The notes: a model not told the origin generated them from the letters alone. Shown: positions 8,156 to 16,615, counted from the first letter of the stretch. The stretch: 34,765 bases of DNA from Armatimonadota bacterium (GCA_023474015.1 JAMCYN010000003.1:1-34765); one strand, 5' to 3'. Numbers and translations: made by a program.

Positions 8156-8283
8156 GGTCCAGATTTGCAATCTGGGACCTCCCTGGCAATCTCGGGATTT
8201 ATAATCCCGTTGGCGTAACGTTTGTGCAAGGGGATTGCAAATCCCCGGATTGCTCTTTCCGTCCCGGATTGCAAATCCGGACG
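8156..8283. repeat. Cluster of four short hairpins with TTTGCAAT-type cores
   Basis: There are four stem-loops in 130 bp: 8156-8179 (GGTCC stem with AGATT/AATCT), 8193-8209 (CGGGATT/AATCCCG, loop TAT), 8230-8246 (GGGGATT/AATCCCC, loop GCA) and 8260-8283 (CCGGATT/AATCCGG, loop GCA, with an outer stem and one bulge). They share the GATT...AATC stem top and mostly a TGC/GCA loop. Upstream, 8098-8135 holds loose CGCTGA repeats. They lie between purE and purB and could attenuate or protect the transcript, or be mobile REP-like units. Confidence 0.8.
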
Positions 8284-8307
8284 AACAGTTGTTTGAGAGG
8301 TTAGTGG

Positions 8308-9600
8308 ATGTTATCAAGATACTCTCTTCCGAAGATGGCGGCGATCTGGAGCGAGCAGAACAAGTTTCAGAGCTGGCTGGATGTGGAAATCGCCGTGTGC
8401 GAGGCGCAGGAGCACTTCGGAAGGATACCCCAGGGGACCACTGAGAAGATCAAGGCGGGCGCGAAGTTTTGCGTGGAGCGGATCGAGGAGATCGAGAAGG
8501 AGACCGCGCACGACCTGATCGCGTTCGTCAAATGCGTCACCGAGAACCTCGGCGAGGAGGGGCGCTACGTCCACTACGGCGTCACCAGCTACGATATCGA
8601 GGACACCGCCACGGCCCTGCGCATGCGCCAGGCGGCGGATATTATCATTGACGACCTCACCAAGCTCCTTGAGGCCATCGCGAAGCTCGCGCGCGAGCAC
8701 AAGATGACCCAGATGATCGGTCGCACCCACGGCGTCCACGCCGAGCCGATCACGTTCGGGTTTAAGATGGCGGTGTGGTATTCCGAAGTCCAGCGCGACC
8801 TCGAACGAATGCGCGCCGCGCGTGAGTCGATCAGCGAGGGCAAGATTTCGGGGGCGGTGGGGATATTCGGCAACATCGGGCCGGAGCAGGAGGAGTATGT
8901 CTGCAAGCTGCTCGGCCTTGCGACCGCGCCGGTTTCGACCCAGATCATCCAGCGCGACAGGCACGCGCAGTTTTTGACGACCCTTGCGATCATCGCGTCG
9001 AGCTGCGAGAACTTCGCCACCGAGATGCGCAACCTCCAGCGAACGGAGATTTTGGAAGTCCAGGAGATGTTCCTGCCCGGCCAGCGCGGCTCTTCCGCGA
9101 TGCCCCACAAGCGCAACCCATGGCGATTCGAGTCGATCTGCGGCCTCGCGCGCGTAGTCCGGTCGAACGCGATCCCGGCGATGGAGAACATTGTAAGCTG
9201 GCACGAGCGCGACCTCACCAACTCCGCCGCCGAGCGGATCATCATTCCCGATAGCTGCCTCGCGGTGGACTTTATGCTCAACTCGCTCGCGAAGCTCCTT
9301 GACCGGCTGGAGGTCAACACGGACAACATGAAGCGCAACCTCGAGATGATGGGCCAACTCGTCTTCTCCGAGCACGTGCTCCTGGCGTTGATTCAGAAGG
9401 GTATGACCCGCGAGGAGGGCTACAAAGTCTGCCAGCGCAACGCGGCGAAGTGCTGGGACGATGGCGTTTCGTTCAGGCAGGCCCTCGACTCCGACCCTGA
9501 CGTCACTTCGCGGTTCACGAAAGAAGAATTGGACGAGTGCTTCAACTTGGAGCATCATTTGAGGAATGTGGATAGGGTGTTTGAGAGGTTGGGGTTATGA
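8308..9600 (+). CDS. purB: Adenylosuccinate lyase
   Basis: PurB cleaves SAICAR to AICAR and adenylosuccinate to AMP. The 430-aa product fits the Bacillus-type enzyme: it begins MLSRYSLPKMAAIWSEQNK, has His68 (AHD) and His141 (GRTHGVHAEP) at the expected catalytic positions, and the fumarase/ASL signature SSAMPHKRNP at 262-271. GAGAGG at 8295-8300 precedes ATG 8308 by 7 nt. The stop overlaps the ATG of the following small membrane-protein gene by 4 nt. No oddities are seen in the coding sequence. Confidence 0.97.
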   Translation: MLSRYSLPKMAAIWSEQNKFQSWLDVEIAVCEAQEHFGRIPQGTTEKIKAGAKFCVERIEEIEKETAHDLIAFVKCVTENLGEEGRYVHYGVTSYDIEDTATALRMRQAADIIIDDLTKLLEAIAKLAREHKMTQMIGRTHGVHAEPITFGFKMAVWYSEVQRDLERMRAARESISEGKISGAVGIFGNIGPEQEEYVCKLLGLATAPVSTQIIQRDRHAQFLTTLAIIASSCENFATEMRNLQRTEILEVQEMFLPGQRGSSAMPHKRNPWRFESICGLARVVRSNAIPAMENIVSWHERDLTNSAAERIIIPDSCLAVDFMLNSLAKLLDRLEVNTDNMKRNLEMMGQLVFSEHVLLALIQKGMTREEGYKVCQRNAAKCWDDGVSFRQALDSDPDVTSRFTKEELDECFNLEHHLRNVDRVFERLGL

Positions 9601-10022
9601 GCGAGCAGGCTGGGAGCGGTACTAGTGTGATAGTGACAATCTGTGCTGTTGTCGGCGCGCTCAGCGGACTTGTTGGCTCAGGACTTGGCTCCTATAACTT
9701 TTTTAAAGCACGCAAAAAGGAAAGAAGAGAAGAGAAGGTCAAGGCTAGCCAGTGTTTGGTGAGAGCTGAATATCAGAAGGTGCCGGATAGACGAGCAAAA
9801 CGCCTTTGCCTTATAGCTATCGAACCTGTGACTGAATTGGTTGCCCAGTTCGATAAAGGCGATGTTTACACCTACGAGTGCCTGGGCCCAGAGCAATCAA
9901 TAGTCGTGAAAGAGTTTGACGCACGGTTTGGGGAAAAGCGCTACTTCACGGCCAAGATAAAATATAAAGACTCTGGCGGTCGTGAGCACAACGATGAGAA
10001 TGTTAATATCTCCGGTCCGTAA
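9597..10022 (+). CDS. Small single-span membrane protein of unknown function
   Basis: The 141-aa product has a polar start and one hydrophobic Gly/Ser/Val-rich segment (about residues 10-35). A highly basic stretch follows (KARKKERREEKVKAS, about 38-52), then a cytoplasmic or periplasmic domain with mixed strands. I do not recognise a family. Its ATG overlaps the purB stop, so it is probably expressed with purB. Base composition is visibly richer in A/T than purB, suggesting later acquisition. A link to purine synthesis is not indicated by the sequence. Confidence 0.65.
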   Translation: MSEQAGSGTSVIVTICAVVGALSGLVGSGLGSYNFFKARKKERREEKVKASQCLVRAEYQKVPDRRAKRLCLIAIEPVTELVAQFDKGDVYTYECLGPEQSIVVKEFDARFGEKRYFTAKIKYKDSGGREHNDENVNISGP

Positions 10023-10044
10023 CACGGACGCTGTATCTTTTCGA

Positions 10045-10149
10045 TGCTGCGGGAACGGCGGTATGCACGAGGCTTGCTATGACAATGAACCTGAGTTCCC
10101 GCAGCACGCACTAACGCAAGGCTCGACAAGCTGCGGGAATTGAGCCTTG
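10045..10149. repeat. Two inverted repeats upstream of purS
   Basis: TGCTGCGGGAAC at 10045-10056 pairs exactly with 10095-10106. CAAGGCTC at 10117-10124 pairs with 10142-10149, and a third CTGCGGGAA lies in its loop at 10131-10139. The region between the small membrane protein and purS (10023-10284) holds no gene. It may contain a terminator or a degenerate mobile repeat. Confidence 0.55.
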
Positions 10150-10248
10150 ATGAAGCTCGAAACTGTCGTGGAAGCCGCCATTCCCAGCATACGGGGCGCT
10201 GATCTTTCGCGTCATTCGCGCTTCTTCGCGCCCTTCGCGATTCAAAAA

Positions 10249-10270
10249 TTGACAACTGTCAACTGACAAC
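10249..10270. repeat. Short heptamer run (CAACTGT/CAACTGA)
   Basis: TTGACAACTGTCAACTGACAAC is built from 7-mers CAACTGT and CAACTGA. It sits directly before the purS ribosome-binding site. Units of this kind resemble the short tandem heptamers known from cyanobacteria. Just upstream (10205-10240) TTCGCG recurs several times. Confidence 0.6.
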
Positions 10271-10284
10271 CAAGGAACTGATAC

Positions 10285-10527
10285 ATGGCCAAAGTAAACG
10301 TATATGTAACTCTAAAACCCTCGCTGTTGGATGCGCAGGGGAAGGTGGTCCAGGGGGCGCTTGAAAACCTGGGGTTCGATCAGATCGAGAGCGTCCGGAT
10401 GGGCAAGTTCATCGAGATCGAGGTCGCCGATGGTAACGGCAGCCTCCAGCAGGACGTAGACGAGATGTGCCGGAAGCTGCTGGCGAACCCGAATATCGAG
10501 AATTATCGGTTCGAGATTGTGAAGTAG
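10285..10527 (+). CDS. purS: FGAM synthase subunit PurS
   Basis: PurS is the small bridging subunit of the three-part phosphoribosylformylglycinamidine synthase. It dimerises and helps channel ammonia from PurQ to PurL. The 80-aa length is typical. The sequence shows the family's beta-alpha-beta pattern, with VYVTLKPSLLDAQGKVVQGA at the N-terminus and a KLLANPNIENYRFEI tail. AAGGA at 10272-10276 precedes ATG 10285 by 8 nt. It is separated from purQ by a VapBC-like pair, whereas purS-purQ-purL are usually contiguous. Confidence 0.94.
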   Translation: MAKVNVYVTLKPSLLDAQGKVVQGALENLGFDQIESVRMGKFIEIEVADGNGSLQQDVDEMCRKLLANPNIENYRFEIVK

Positions 10528-10557
10528 GGCAATCCTAATATGGAGAGGTGATCTCAG

Positions 10558-10743
10558 ATGGCAGTGCAGCCGAATAGACCTAATCGCAGGATTCGCGTAA
10601 CAAGGTCAAAGAACCAGTTGGATGAAGCTTATATAGAGGAATGTAAGGCTCTTCAAGAGAGGATTCTCAAGAGGCGCGGCGGGAAACTCTTGCCGAGCAG
10701 CGTCGATGACATCCGAGCAATGCGAGAGGGCAGGCTCAGATGA
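10558..10743 (+). CDS. Putative antitoxin of a VapBC-like pair
   Basis: The 61-aa product is basic at the start (PNRPNRRIRVTRSK) and then helical, ending in [13 protein letters not shown] recognise no domain with confidence. The antitoxin role is inferred from its size and from its TGA overlapping by 4 nt the ATG of a PIN-domain gene. A GGAGAGG ribosome-binding site at 10542-10548 lies 9 nt before the ATG. Together with the next gene it forms a two-gene insertion between purS and purQ. Confidence 0.65.
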   Translation: MAVQPNRPNRRIRVTRSKNQLDEAYIEECKALQERILKRRGGKLLPSSVDDIRAMREGRLR

Positions 10744-11189
10744 CTTCGGAGATATGCGTGGACGCCAATCTGGCTGTGATGTGGTACACGCCTGAAGCTG
10801 GACGTGAGCTGGCCGTGGAACTCCTGCACGAATGCATGCAACGCAATATCAGGATCATCGCACCGGATTTTATATACGGGGAAGCGGGTTCCGCTATAAG
10901 GCGCAAAGTGTATAGGGGTTCTATGGATGAGGACGAAGGCCGTGTCTCCCTATCATTGCTTTTGGACGCCCAGATCGACTGCGCGAATACACTAGACCTG
11001 TTCGATGAGGCTTGGCGCATTGCTTGTCGTTACAACCTAGCAACTCTCTATGATGCTTTCTATCTTGCACTAGCTGAGTTGCGCGGTTGCGATTTCTGGA
11101 CTGCCGACAAGAGATTTATTAACTCGGTTTCGAGCATTCCGTATGTCAAGAACATCACGGATTTTGCCCCAGGCATACTGAAGCGCTAA
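10740..11189 (+). CDS. PIN-domain ribonuclease (VapC-like toxin)
   Basis: The 149-aa PIN-domain protein is probably a Mg-dependent RNase. The four acidic residues expected at the active site are all present: Asp8 (CVDAN), Glu48 (IYGEAG), Asp105 ([10 protein letters not shown]) and Asp123 (WTADKRF). PIN proteins translated with a small upstream partner are usually VapC toxins that cut tRNA or rRNA. The ATG overlaps the stop of the 61-aa partner. Codon use is less GC-rich than in purS and purQ, consistent with transfer. It could instead be a non-toxic PIN nuclease. It ends 20 nt before purQ, so transcription probably reads through. Confidence 0.85.
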   Translation: MTSEICVDANLAVMWYTPEAGRELAVELLHECMQRNIRIIAPDFIYGEAGSAIRRKVYRGSMDEDEGRVSLSLLLDAQIDCANTLDLFDEAWRIACRYNLATLYDAFYLALAELRGCDFWTADKRFINSVSSIPYVKNITDFAPGILKR

Positions 11190-11209
11190 CAATAAGGAAA
11201 AACGAATCC

Positions 11210-11941
11210 ATGAAATTCGGAGTAGTAATCTTCCCCGGCTCGAACTGTGATCAGGACGCGTATTATGCCGTTCGGGATGTGCTCAAGCAGCCGGTGGAGT
11301 ATATTTGGCACCAGGAGACCGATCTGGGCGGGTTCGACTGCATTATATTGCCGGGCGGGTTCTCGTATGGCGATTATCTGCGCACGGGGGCGGTCGCTCG
11401 GTTCAGCCCGGTGATGAACGCGATTCAAGACTTCGCCGACAAGGGCGGCAGGCTGATCGGGATATGCAATGGCTTCCAGATACTATGCGAGGCCCATCTG
11501 CTGCCCGGCGCGCTGATCGCGAACAATGGCCTGCGGTTCATCTGCAAATATGTGAATGTGCGCGTCGAGAACAACAAGACCGATTTTTCGCATCTTTGCT
11601 CTCGCGAGCAGGTGCTCAGCATCCCCATAGCGCACCACGGCGGCAACTACTACGCCGACCCTGATGATCTCAAGTCACTCGAAGATAACGGCCAGGTGCT
11701 GCTCAGATATTGTGATGAGAATGGGCGAGTGACGGACCAGGCAAACCCCAACGGCTCGCTAAATAACATCGCCGGAATTATCAATGCTCGCGGCAATGTC
11801 GCCGGCATGATGCCGCACCCCGAGCGCGCCGTCGAAAGCTGCCTGGGGAGTGAGGATGGCGTTTTTATACTTAAGTCAATAGCAGATAGGTTGGCGGGCG
11901 TGTTGCGAGTTTGCGGGTTGCTGGACCATACGAATAGCTGA
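11210..11941 (+). CDS. purQ: FGAM synthase glutaminase subunit PurQ
   Basis: PurQ releases ammonia from glutamine for PurL. The 243-aa class I glutamine amidotransferase shows the nucleophile Cys86 in GICNGFQ and the catalytic pair His203/Glu205 in MMPHPERA. The typical start ([20 protein letters not shown]) and the [12 protein letters not shown] loop are also present. Length is slightly above the usual 225-230 aa because of a short C-terminal tail. AAGGAAA at 11194-11200 precedes the ATG. It works with PurS and PurL, encoded on either side of inserted genes. Confidence 0.96.
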   Translation: MKFGVVIFPGSNCDQDAYYAVRDVLKQPVEYIWHQETDLGGFDCIILPGGFSYGDYLRTGAVARFSPVMNAIQDFADKGGRLIGICNGFQILCEAHLLPGALIANNGLRFICKYVNVRVENNKTDFSHLCSREQVLSIPIAHHGGNYYADPDDLKSLEDNGQVLLRYCDENGRVTDQANPNGSLNNIAGIINARGNVAGMMPHPERAVESCLGSEDGVFILKSIADRLAGVLRVCGLLDHTNS

Positions 11942-11958
11942 GAAATGGGAGATGGAGC

Positions 11959-12396
11959 ATGCCTACAATCGTTCGGTTTGAGGATATTCAAGCTTGGCAG
12001 AATGCAAGGGTGTTGACTCGTGATATCTATAAATTCACTTCGTCCGGTGATTTCGCAAAGGATTTTGGTCTGCGTGATCAAATTAGAAGAGCCGCTGTCT
12101 CGATCATGTCCAACATCGCTGAAGGATTCGACCGCAACCAGGGACCTACTGAGTACCGCCGATTTCTGGCCATTGCCAAGGGTAGCGCAGCCGAGGTGAA
12201 GGCGCAGATGTACGTGGCGTCGGATCTTTCCTATGTATCAGAAGAAGAGTTTAGCAGCGTGCAACAGCAACTTGATACTGTCTCTCGTCAGATCGGCGGG
12301 CTGATGACTTACCTCAAGGAGATACCCGCTGCAAAGCCCATAACTCGCAACTCGCAACCCGCGAACTCGAAACCTGAGAGGAACCAATGCCCATAA
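11959..12396 (+). CDS. S23-type four-helix-bundle protein
   Basis: The 145-aa product matches the four-helix-bundle family often called S23 or 23S rRNA intervening-sequence protein. It has an IQAWQNARVLTRDIYK start, the LRDQIRRAAVSIMSNIAEGF core and an EYRRFLAIAKGSAAEVKAQ helix. Members occur inside rRNA intervening sequences or scattered on chromosomes; their function is not settled. The C-terminal 20 or so residues (from PITRNSQP) are encoded by a heptamer repeat (12342-12374) and look like an acquired tail. The gene overlaps the purL start by 10 nt and carries the purL ribosome-binding site. Confidence 0.82.
   Translation: MPTIVRFEDIQAWQNARVLTRDIYKFTSSGDFAKDFGLRDQIRRAAVSIMSNIAEGFDRNQGPTEYRRFLAIAKGSAAEVKAQMYVASDLSYVSEEEFSSVQQQLDTVSRQIGGLMTYLKEIPAAKPITRNSQPANSKPERNQCP
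12342..12374. repeat. Heptamer repeat (AACTCGC/AACCCGC) inside the S23-type gene end
   Basis: The units AACTCGC, AACTCGC, AACCCGC and (after one extra base) AACTCGA run through the end of the S23-type gene just before purL. The same unit type forms the palindrome between purL and purF. Confidence 0.7.
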
Positions 12397-14681
12397 CAAA
12401 CACACCGCCCATCGACCCCAAGGTCTACCGTGAGATGGGGCTTAGCGACGACGAATACAAAGAGGTAACCAACGTGCTCGGGCGGCACCCGACCTATACC
12501 GAGGTTGGGATGTACGCTGTTATGTGGAGCGAGCACTGCGGATACAAATACTCGCGGCCTATCCTGCGCTATTTCAAGAAGTATAAGGAAGCCATCGACG
12601 GCGCGGGGCTGGAGAACGCGGGTATTATCGATATCGGCGACGGCTACGGGATCGTCTTTAAGATCGAGAGCCACAATCACCCGTCGGCGGTCGAGCCGTT
12701 CCAGGGGGCGGCGACCGGCGTCGGAGGGATACTGCGAGACATCTTTACCATGGGCGCGCGGCCCATTGCCAGCCTCAACAGCCTGCGGTTCGGCGGCCTC
12801 GATGATGCTCGTAATAGATACCTGTTCGAGCACGTCGTGGGCGGGATCGGGTTCTACGGCAACTGCGTCGGCGTGCCGACCGTGGCGGGGGAGATATACT
12901 TCGAGGACTGCTACTCCGGCAACTGCCTCGTCAACGCCATGGCGGTCGGGGTGATGAAGCACGAGGATGTCGCCTACGCCAAGGCCGAGGGGCCGGGGAA
13001 CCCCGTGATGCTGGTCGGGTCGCGTACGGGCCGAGACGGCATCCACGGCGCGACGTTCGCGTCGGTCGAGCTTAGCGAGGAGTCCGAGAGCCGCAAGTCC
13101 AATGTCCAGATGGGCGATCCATTCACCGAAAAACTTCTTATCGAGGCGACGCTCGAGTCGCTCAAGACCGGCTACATCGTCGGCATCCAGGACATGGGCG
13201 CGGCGGGGATTACGTGCTCCACCTGCGAGACATCGGCCAAGGCCGGGACCGGCATGAAGATCGACGTGCGCAAGGTTCCTCTGCGCGAGTCTGGTATGAG
13301 CTCGTATGAGATTATGCTCTCCGAGAGCCAGGAGAGGATGCTGGCTATCGTCAAGAAGGGCCATGAGGATGATGTTGCAAAGGTCTTCAAGAAGTGGGGC
13401 CTGCAGGCGGTGGTGATCGGTGAGGTCACGGACGACGGCCTGGTTCACGTTTATGACGGCGATGAGCTGGTCGCCGAGGTTCCGGCGAAGTCGCTGGCCG
13501 ATGATGCCCCGACATATCATCTGGAGACCGAGGAGCCGCATTATCTGAAGGGCGTTCAGGGCTATGATCTGTCGAAGATCGCCGAGCCTGATGATTACAA
13601 CGACGCCCTGATGCGGGTTTTGGCGTCGCCATCGATTGCGAGCAAAGAATGGGTCTACGAGCAATATGACCATATGGTCCAGACCAACACCGCCGTCCTG
13701 CCCGGCTCCGACGCTGCCGTGATTCGCATTCGAGGCACGAAGAAAGCCATCGCGATGACCACCGACTGCAATGGCCGCTACTGTTATCTTGACCCGTATG
13801 CGGGCGCGCAACTCGCGGTGGCCGAGGCGGCAAGAAATCTCGCCTGCACTGGCGCACGGCCAATCGGGACCACCGACTGCCTCAACTTCGGCAACCCCGA
13901 GAAGCCCGAGGCGTTCTGGCAGTTCAAGCGGGCCGTCGAGGGCTTGGCCGACGCGTGCGAGTTCTTCGGCGCGCCGGTCGTCAGCGGCAACGTCAGCTTC
14001 TACAACGAGACCCCCGAGATGGCGATCTATCCGACTCCGGTGATCGGCCTGATCGGCCTGATCGAGGATTCTGAGAAGCGATGCACGGCGCGGTTTAGGG
14101 ACACGGGCGATATTATAGTGTTGATATCGGGGACCAGGGTGGGGGATGTCGGGGGCAGGAATACCCCCGACCAACTTGCTAAAGGTGTCTGCGCGCTGGA
14201 ATCCCTGGGGGGAAGTGAGTACCTCAATACGATTCACGGCCTTGCGGTCGGCACTCCGCCCATGCTCGACCTTGATAGAGAAAAGCGGGTGCATGAGGCT
14301 GTGATCCGGGCTATCGGCGGCGGCCTGATCAAGTCGGCTCACGACTGCGCCGACGGCGGGCTGGCCATTGCTCTGGCTGAATGCTGTATAATGGGTAGGG
14401 TGGGCGCGGATGTGTCGCTGTCTGCCAACTGCGCGCCGGCCGCCGCGCTCTTCGCGGAGACGCAGTCGCGGATAGTGGTCTCCACGACCGCCGACAAGCT
14501 CGGCGCGCTTCGTGAGATCATCGACGAACTCAGGGTCGAGAGCACGATCCTCGGCAAGGTCGGCGGCGAGAGACTGGCGATCAGCATCAACGATGTGGAC
14601 GTAATCGGCGTCAAGGTTGCCGATATGCAATCGACCTGGCGCAACGCTATTGGCGATAGGATGAAGGAGTCGGGAACTTAG
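12387..14681 (+). CDS. purL: FGAM synthase large subunit PurL
   Basis: PurL uses ATP and ammonia from PurQ to convert FGAR to FGAM. The 764-aa protein is the small-PurL type that needs separate PurS and PurQ. Visible hallmarks are WSEHCGYKYS (His50), the FKIESHNHPSAVEPFQGAAT segment (about 91-110), GGILRDIFTMGARPIA, the QDMGAAGITC loop, and in the second half TTDCNGRYCYLDPYAGAQ and SAHDCADGGLAIALAE. The two AIRS-like halves are both complete. GAGAGGA at 12376-12382 precedes ATG 12387. It overlaps the preceding S23-type gene by 10 nt and is followed by a heptamer palindrome before purF. Confidence 0.97.
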   Translation: MPITNTPPIDPKVYREMGLSDDEYKEVTNVLGRHPTYTEVGMYAVMWSEHCGYKYSRPILRYFKKYKEAIDGAGLENAGIIDIGDGYGIVFKIESHNHPSAVEPFQGAATGVGGILRDIFTMGARPIASLNSLRFGGLDDARNRYLFEHVVGGIGFYGNCVGVPTVAGEIYFEDCYSGNCLVNAMAVGVMKHEDVAYAKAEGPGNPVMLVGSRTGRDGIHGATFASVELSEESESRKSNVQMGDPFTEKLLIEATLESLKTGYIVGIQDMGAAGITCSTCETSAKAGTGMKIDVRKVPLRESGMSSYEIMLSESQERMLAIVKKGHEDDVAKVFKKWGLQAVVIGEVTDDGLVHVYDGDELVAEVPAKSLADDAPTYHLETEEPHYLKGVQGYDLSKIAEPDDYNDALMRVLASPSIASKEWVYEQYDHMVQTNTAVLPGSDAAVIRIRGTKKAIAMTTDCNGRYCYLDPYAGAQLAVAEAARNLACTGARPIGTTDCLNFGNPEKPEAFWQFKRAVEGLADACEFFGAPVVSGNVSFYNETPEMAIYPTPVIGLIGLIEDSEKRCTARFRDTGDIIVLISGTRVGDVGGRNTPDQLAKGVCALESLGGSEYLNTIHGLAVGTPPMLDLDREKRVHEAVIRAIGGGLIKSAHDCADGGLAIALAECCIMGRVGADVSLSANCAPAAALFAETQSRIVVSTTADKLGALREIIDELRVESTILGKVGGERLAISINDVDVIGVKVADMQSTWRNAIGDRMKESGT

Positions 14682-14692
14682 GGCAGTGGAAA

Positions 14693-14767
14693 GTTACGAG
14701 TTCGCGGGTTTCGAGTTACGGGTTGGGATTCCCTTCAACTCGTAACCCGCTAACGCGCAACCCGAAA
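14693..14767. repeat. Heptamer-repeat palindrome between purL and purF
   Basis: The left arm (14693-14727) is made of GTTACGA/GTTCGCG/GGTTTCG-type units. The right arm (14737-14767) is made of AACTCGT/AACCCGC/AACCCGA-type units, roughly its reverse complement. This is less regular than sites A and B. It keeps a frame open upstream of purF without adding PurF-like sequence. Confidence 0.65.
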
Positions 14768-14800
14768 ACAATGTCCAAACGAAAATCATCAGGTAGTGTA

Positions 14801-16231
14801 ATGATAGATTTTGACAGGCCGGAAATGGCGGAAGAGTGCGGGGTGTTCGGTGTTTGCGGCAGCGGTGAGGATGTCGCCAGGATAGCCTTCTTTGGGCTGT
14901 TCTCGCTTCAGCACAGGGGGCAGGAGAGCGCGGGCATCGCCGTATCCGATGGAAATATTATTAGAATGCACCGCGACATGGGCCTGGTAACACAGGTCTT
15001 TCAGGAGGAGGTCCTTTCCTCGCTCACCGGCCACATCGGCATCGGCCACACCCGCTACTCTACCACCGGCTCCAGCATCCTCCGCAATGTTCAGCCGATG
15101 CGCTGCGACTGCACCTTCGGCGAGATCGCGCTCGCTCACAACGGCGACCTGGTCAACGCGGGCCAGATACGCGAGGAGCTAACGGCCCAGGGGATCGAGT
15201 TTGAGACGACCAACGACAGCGAGGTCATTATCAAGTTGATCGCGGCTTCCGGCGCGTGCAATCTTGAGGATGCTATCGCCGATGCGATGTCCAAGATACG
15301 CGGCGCATACGCCGTACTGGTGATGAGCGAGGACAAGCTGATCGCGTTTCGTGACCCGTTCGGCATCCGCCCTCTGTCCATCGGCCAGTTGAACGGCAGC
15401 CACTACGTTGTGGCCTCGGAGACCTGCGCGTTCAACACCATCGGCGCGAGGTACATGCGAGAGGTTGAGCCGGGTGAGATGATAATAATGGACGCCGACG
15501 GTCTCCGCGAGCGCCAGGCGATCCCGACCGACGGCCATGCGCTGTGCATCTTCGAGTATGTCTACTTCGCCAGGCCCGACAGCCGGATGTACGGCCGGAC
15601 GATGCACGAGGCGCGCAGGCGGATGGGCCATGAGCTTGCCAAGGAGCATCCGTGCCCCGGCGCGCATATTGTTTTTCCGCTGCCCAACACCGGCACACCC
15701 GCCGCGATCGGCCTGGCCGAAGCATCGAGGATTCCCTATGCCGAGGGCGTGATCAAGAACCACTACATCCACCGCACGTTCATCCAACCCGATCAGCGCA
15801 TGCGCGAGCTGGGCGTCAGGATGAAGTTGACTCCGCTCAAGGAGACCCTGGCGGGGCGGCGCGTTGTGATGGTGGACGACAGCATCGTCCGGGGGACTAC
15901 CAGCGGCCCCACGATCAAGATGATCCGTGACGCGGGGGCGGTGGAGGTGCACGTGCGGATTGCGTCGCCGCCGATCAAGCACCCGTGCTTCTACGGCATC
16001 GACACCGCGAACCAGAACGAGCTGATCGCGGCCAAGCTATCCATCGAAGAAATCCGCCAGTATATCGGCGCGGACAGCCTCGGCTATCTGAGCTTGGCGG
16101 GCCTGATACGCGCTATAGGCGTCAAGAAAGACAAGCTCTGCTGCGCGTGCCTGGATGGGAAGTATCCGGTGGATGTGTCGAGGCAGGCAAAGCTGAGCAA
16201 GTTTGTGTTTGAAGAGCCGGCGCCCGCTTAG
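14801..16231 (+). CDS. purF: Amidophosphoribosyltransferase
   Basis: PurF makes phosphoribosylamine from PRPP and glutamine, the committed step of purine synthesis. Starting at ATG 14801 the product is 476 aa, with a 12-residue propeptide before Cys13 of ECGVFGV, the catalytic N-terminal cysteine after processing, as in the Bacillus enzyme. The PRPP motif VMVDDSIVRGTTS lies near residues 356-368. Cys249, Cys396, Cys447 and Cys450 match the four ligands of the 4Fe-4S cluster in Bacillus-type PurF, so an oxygen-sensitive enzyme is likely. The frame is open to 14723 and an ATG at 14771 is possible, but the propeptide length favours 14801, with a weak AGG seven bases upstream. Confidence 0.95.
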   Translation: MIDFDRPEMAEECGVFGVCGSGEDVARIAFFGLFSLQHRGQESAGIAVSDGNIIRMHRDMGLVTQVFQEEVLSSLTGHIGIGHTRYSTTGSSILRNVQPMRCDCTFGEIALAHNGDLVNAGQIREELTAQGIEFETTNDSEVIIKLIAASGACNLEDAIADAMSKIRGAYAVLVMSEDKLIAFRDPFGIRPLSIGQLNGSHYVVASETCAFNTIGARYMREVEPGEMIIMDADGLRERQAIPTDGHALCIFEYVYFARPDSRMYGRTMHEARRRMGHELAKEHPCPGAHIVFPLPNTGTPAAIGLAEASRIPYAEGVIKNHYIHRTFIQPDQRMRELGVRMKLTPLKETLAGRRVVMVDDSIVRGTTSGPTIKMIRDAGAVEVHVRIASPPIKHPCFYGIDTANQNELIAAKLSIEEIRQYIGADSLGYLSLAGLIRAIGVKKDKLCCACLDGKYPVDVSRQAKLSKFVFEEPAPA

Positions 16232-16274
16232 AGGATGGCTATACGATTATGCGGGAGGCGGTCGATTAAGACAA

Positions 16275-16311
16275 AGCCCCCACTCTCTGCTTAACTGAGA
16301 ATATGAGGGCT
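16275..16311 (-). terminator. Possible terminator for the FmdB gene
   Basis: Read on the minus strand, AGCCCTC (16311-16305) can pair with GGGGGCT (16281-16275) with one mismatch, with extra CTC/GAG pairing inside, followed by the T-rich TTGTCTT. A second short hairpin (CGCCG/CGGCG) lies at about 16330-16347. No clear terminator for purF on the plus strand is seen. Confidence 0.4.
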
Positions 16312-16351
16312 CACTGAGACAGGGCAGACGCCGTAATCCTCCGGCGCCAAG

Positions 16352-16615
16352 TCAGCTCTTTGCGGCGGATGCGGTTTCCTTGTCCGAGGGCTTGGTTGTC
16401 TCATCTTTCTTCTCGGTGGTCGTCGAGCGCGATCCCGAGCTTGGGTAATCATTGATATGAAACCCGGAGCCCTTAAAGACTATTCCCACCGGAAACAGCA
16501 GCCGGCAGATTTCGCCTTTGCACTCAGGGCATTCGGTCAGCGACTCCTCGCTTATCCTCTGCACGATCTCAAACTCGTGCTCGCACTTCTTGCAGCGATA
16601 TGCGTAAGTAGGCAC
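16352..16615 (-). CDS. FmdB-family zinc-ribbon protein
   Basis: This 87-aa product starts with GTG 16615 as (M)PTYAYRCKKC and is a putative regulatory zinc-ribbon protein (FmdB/CxxC_CxxC_SSSS type). Zn ligands Cys8/Cys11 (CKKC) and Cys29/Cys32 (CPEC) are visible, followed by a GSGFHINDYPSSGS stretch and a charged low-complexity Ser/Thr/Lys tail. GAGGTGA lies 5 nt upstream of the GTG, and a good promoter sits at 16660-16688, so a longer version from 16660 is unlikely. The precise role of this family is unclear. Confidence 0.9.
   Translation of the reverse strand: MPTYAYRCKKCEHEFEIVQRISEESLTECPECKGEICRLLFPVGIVFKGSGFHINDYPSSGSRSTTTEKKDETTKPSDKETASAAKS

Noticed and set aside
12309..14630. A very long open frame (about 773 codons) on the minus strand opposite purL, and similar ones opposite dnaB (4170-5546), purD (6347-7600) and purB (8314-9558)
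   Set aside because: These mirror strongly supported genes on the plus strand. GC-rich codon bias keeps the antisense frame free of stops, and the translations show no recognisable motifs.
14723..14800. Earlier starts of purF
   Set aside because: They would add heptamer-encoded residues, whereas ATG 14801 gives the normal 12-residue propeptide before the catalytic cysteine.
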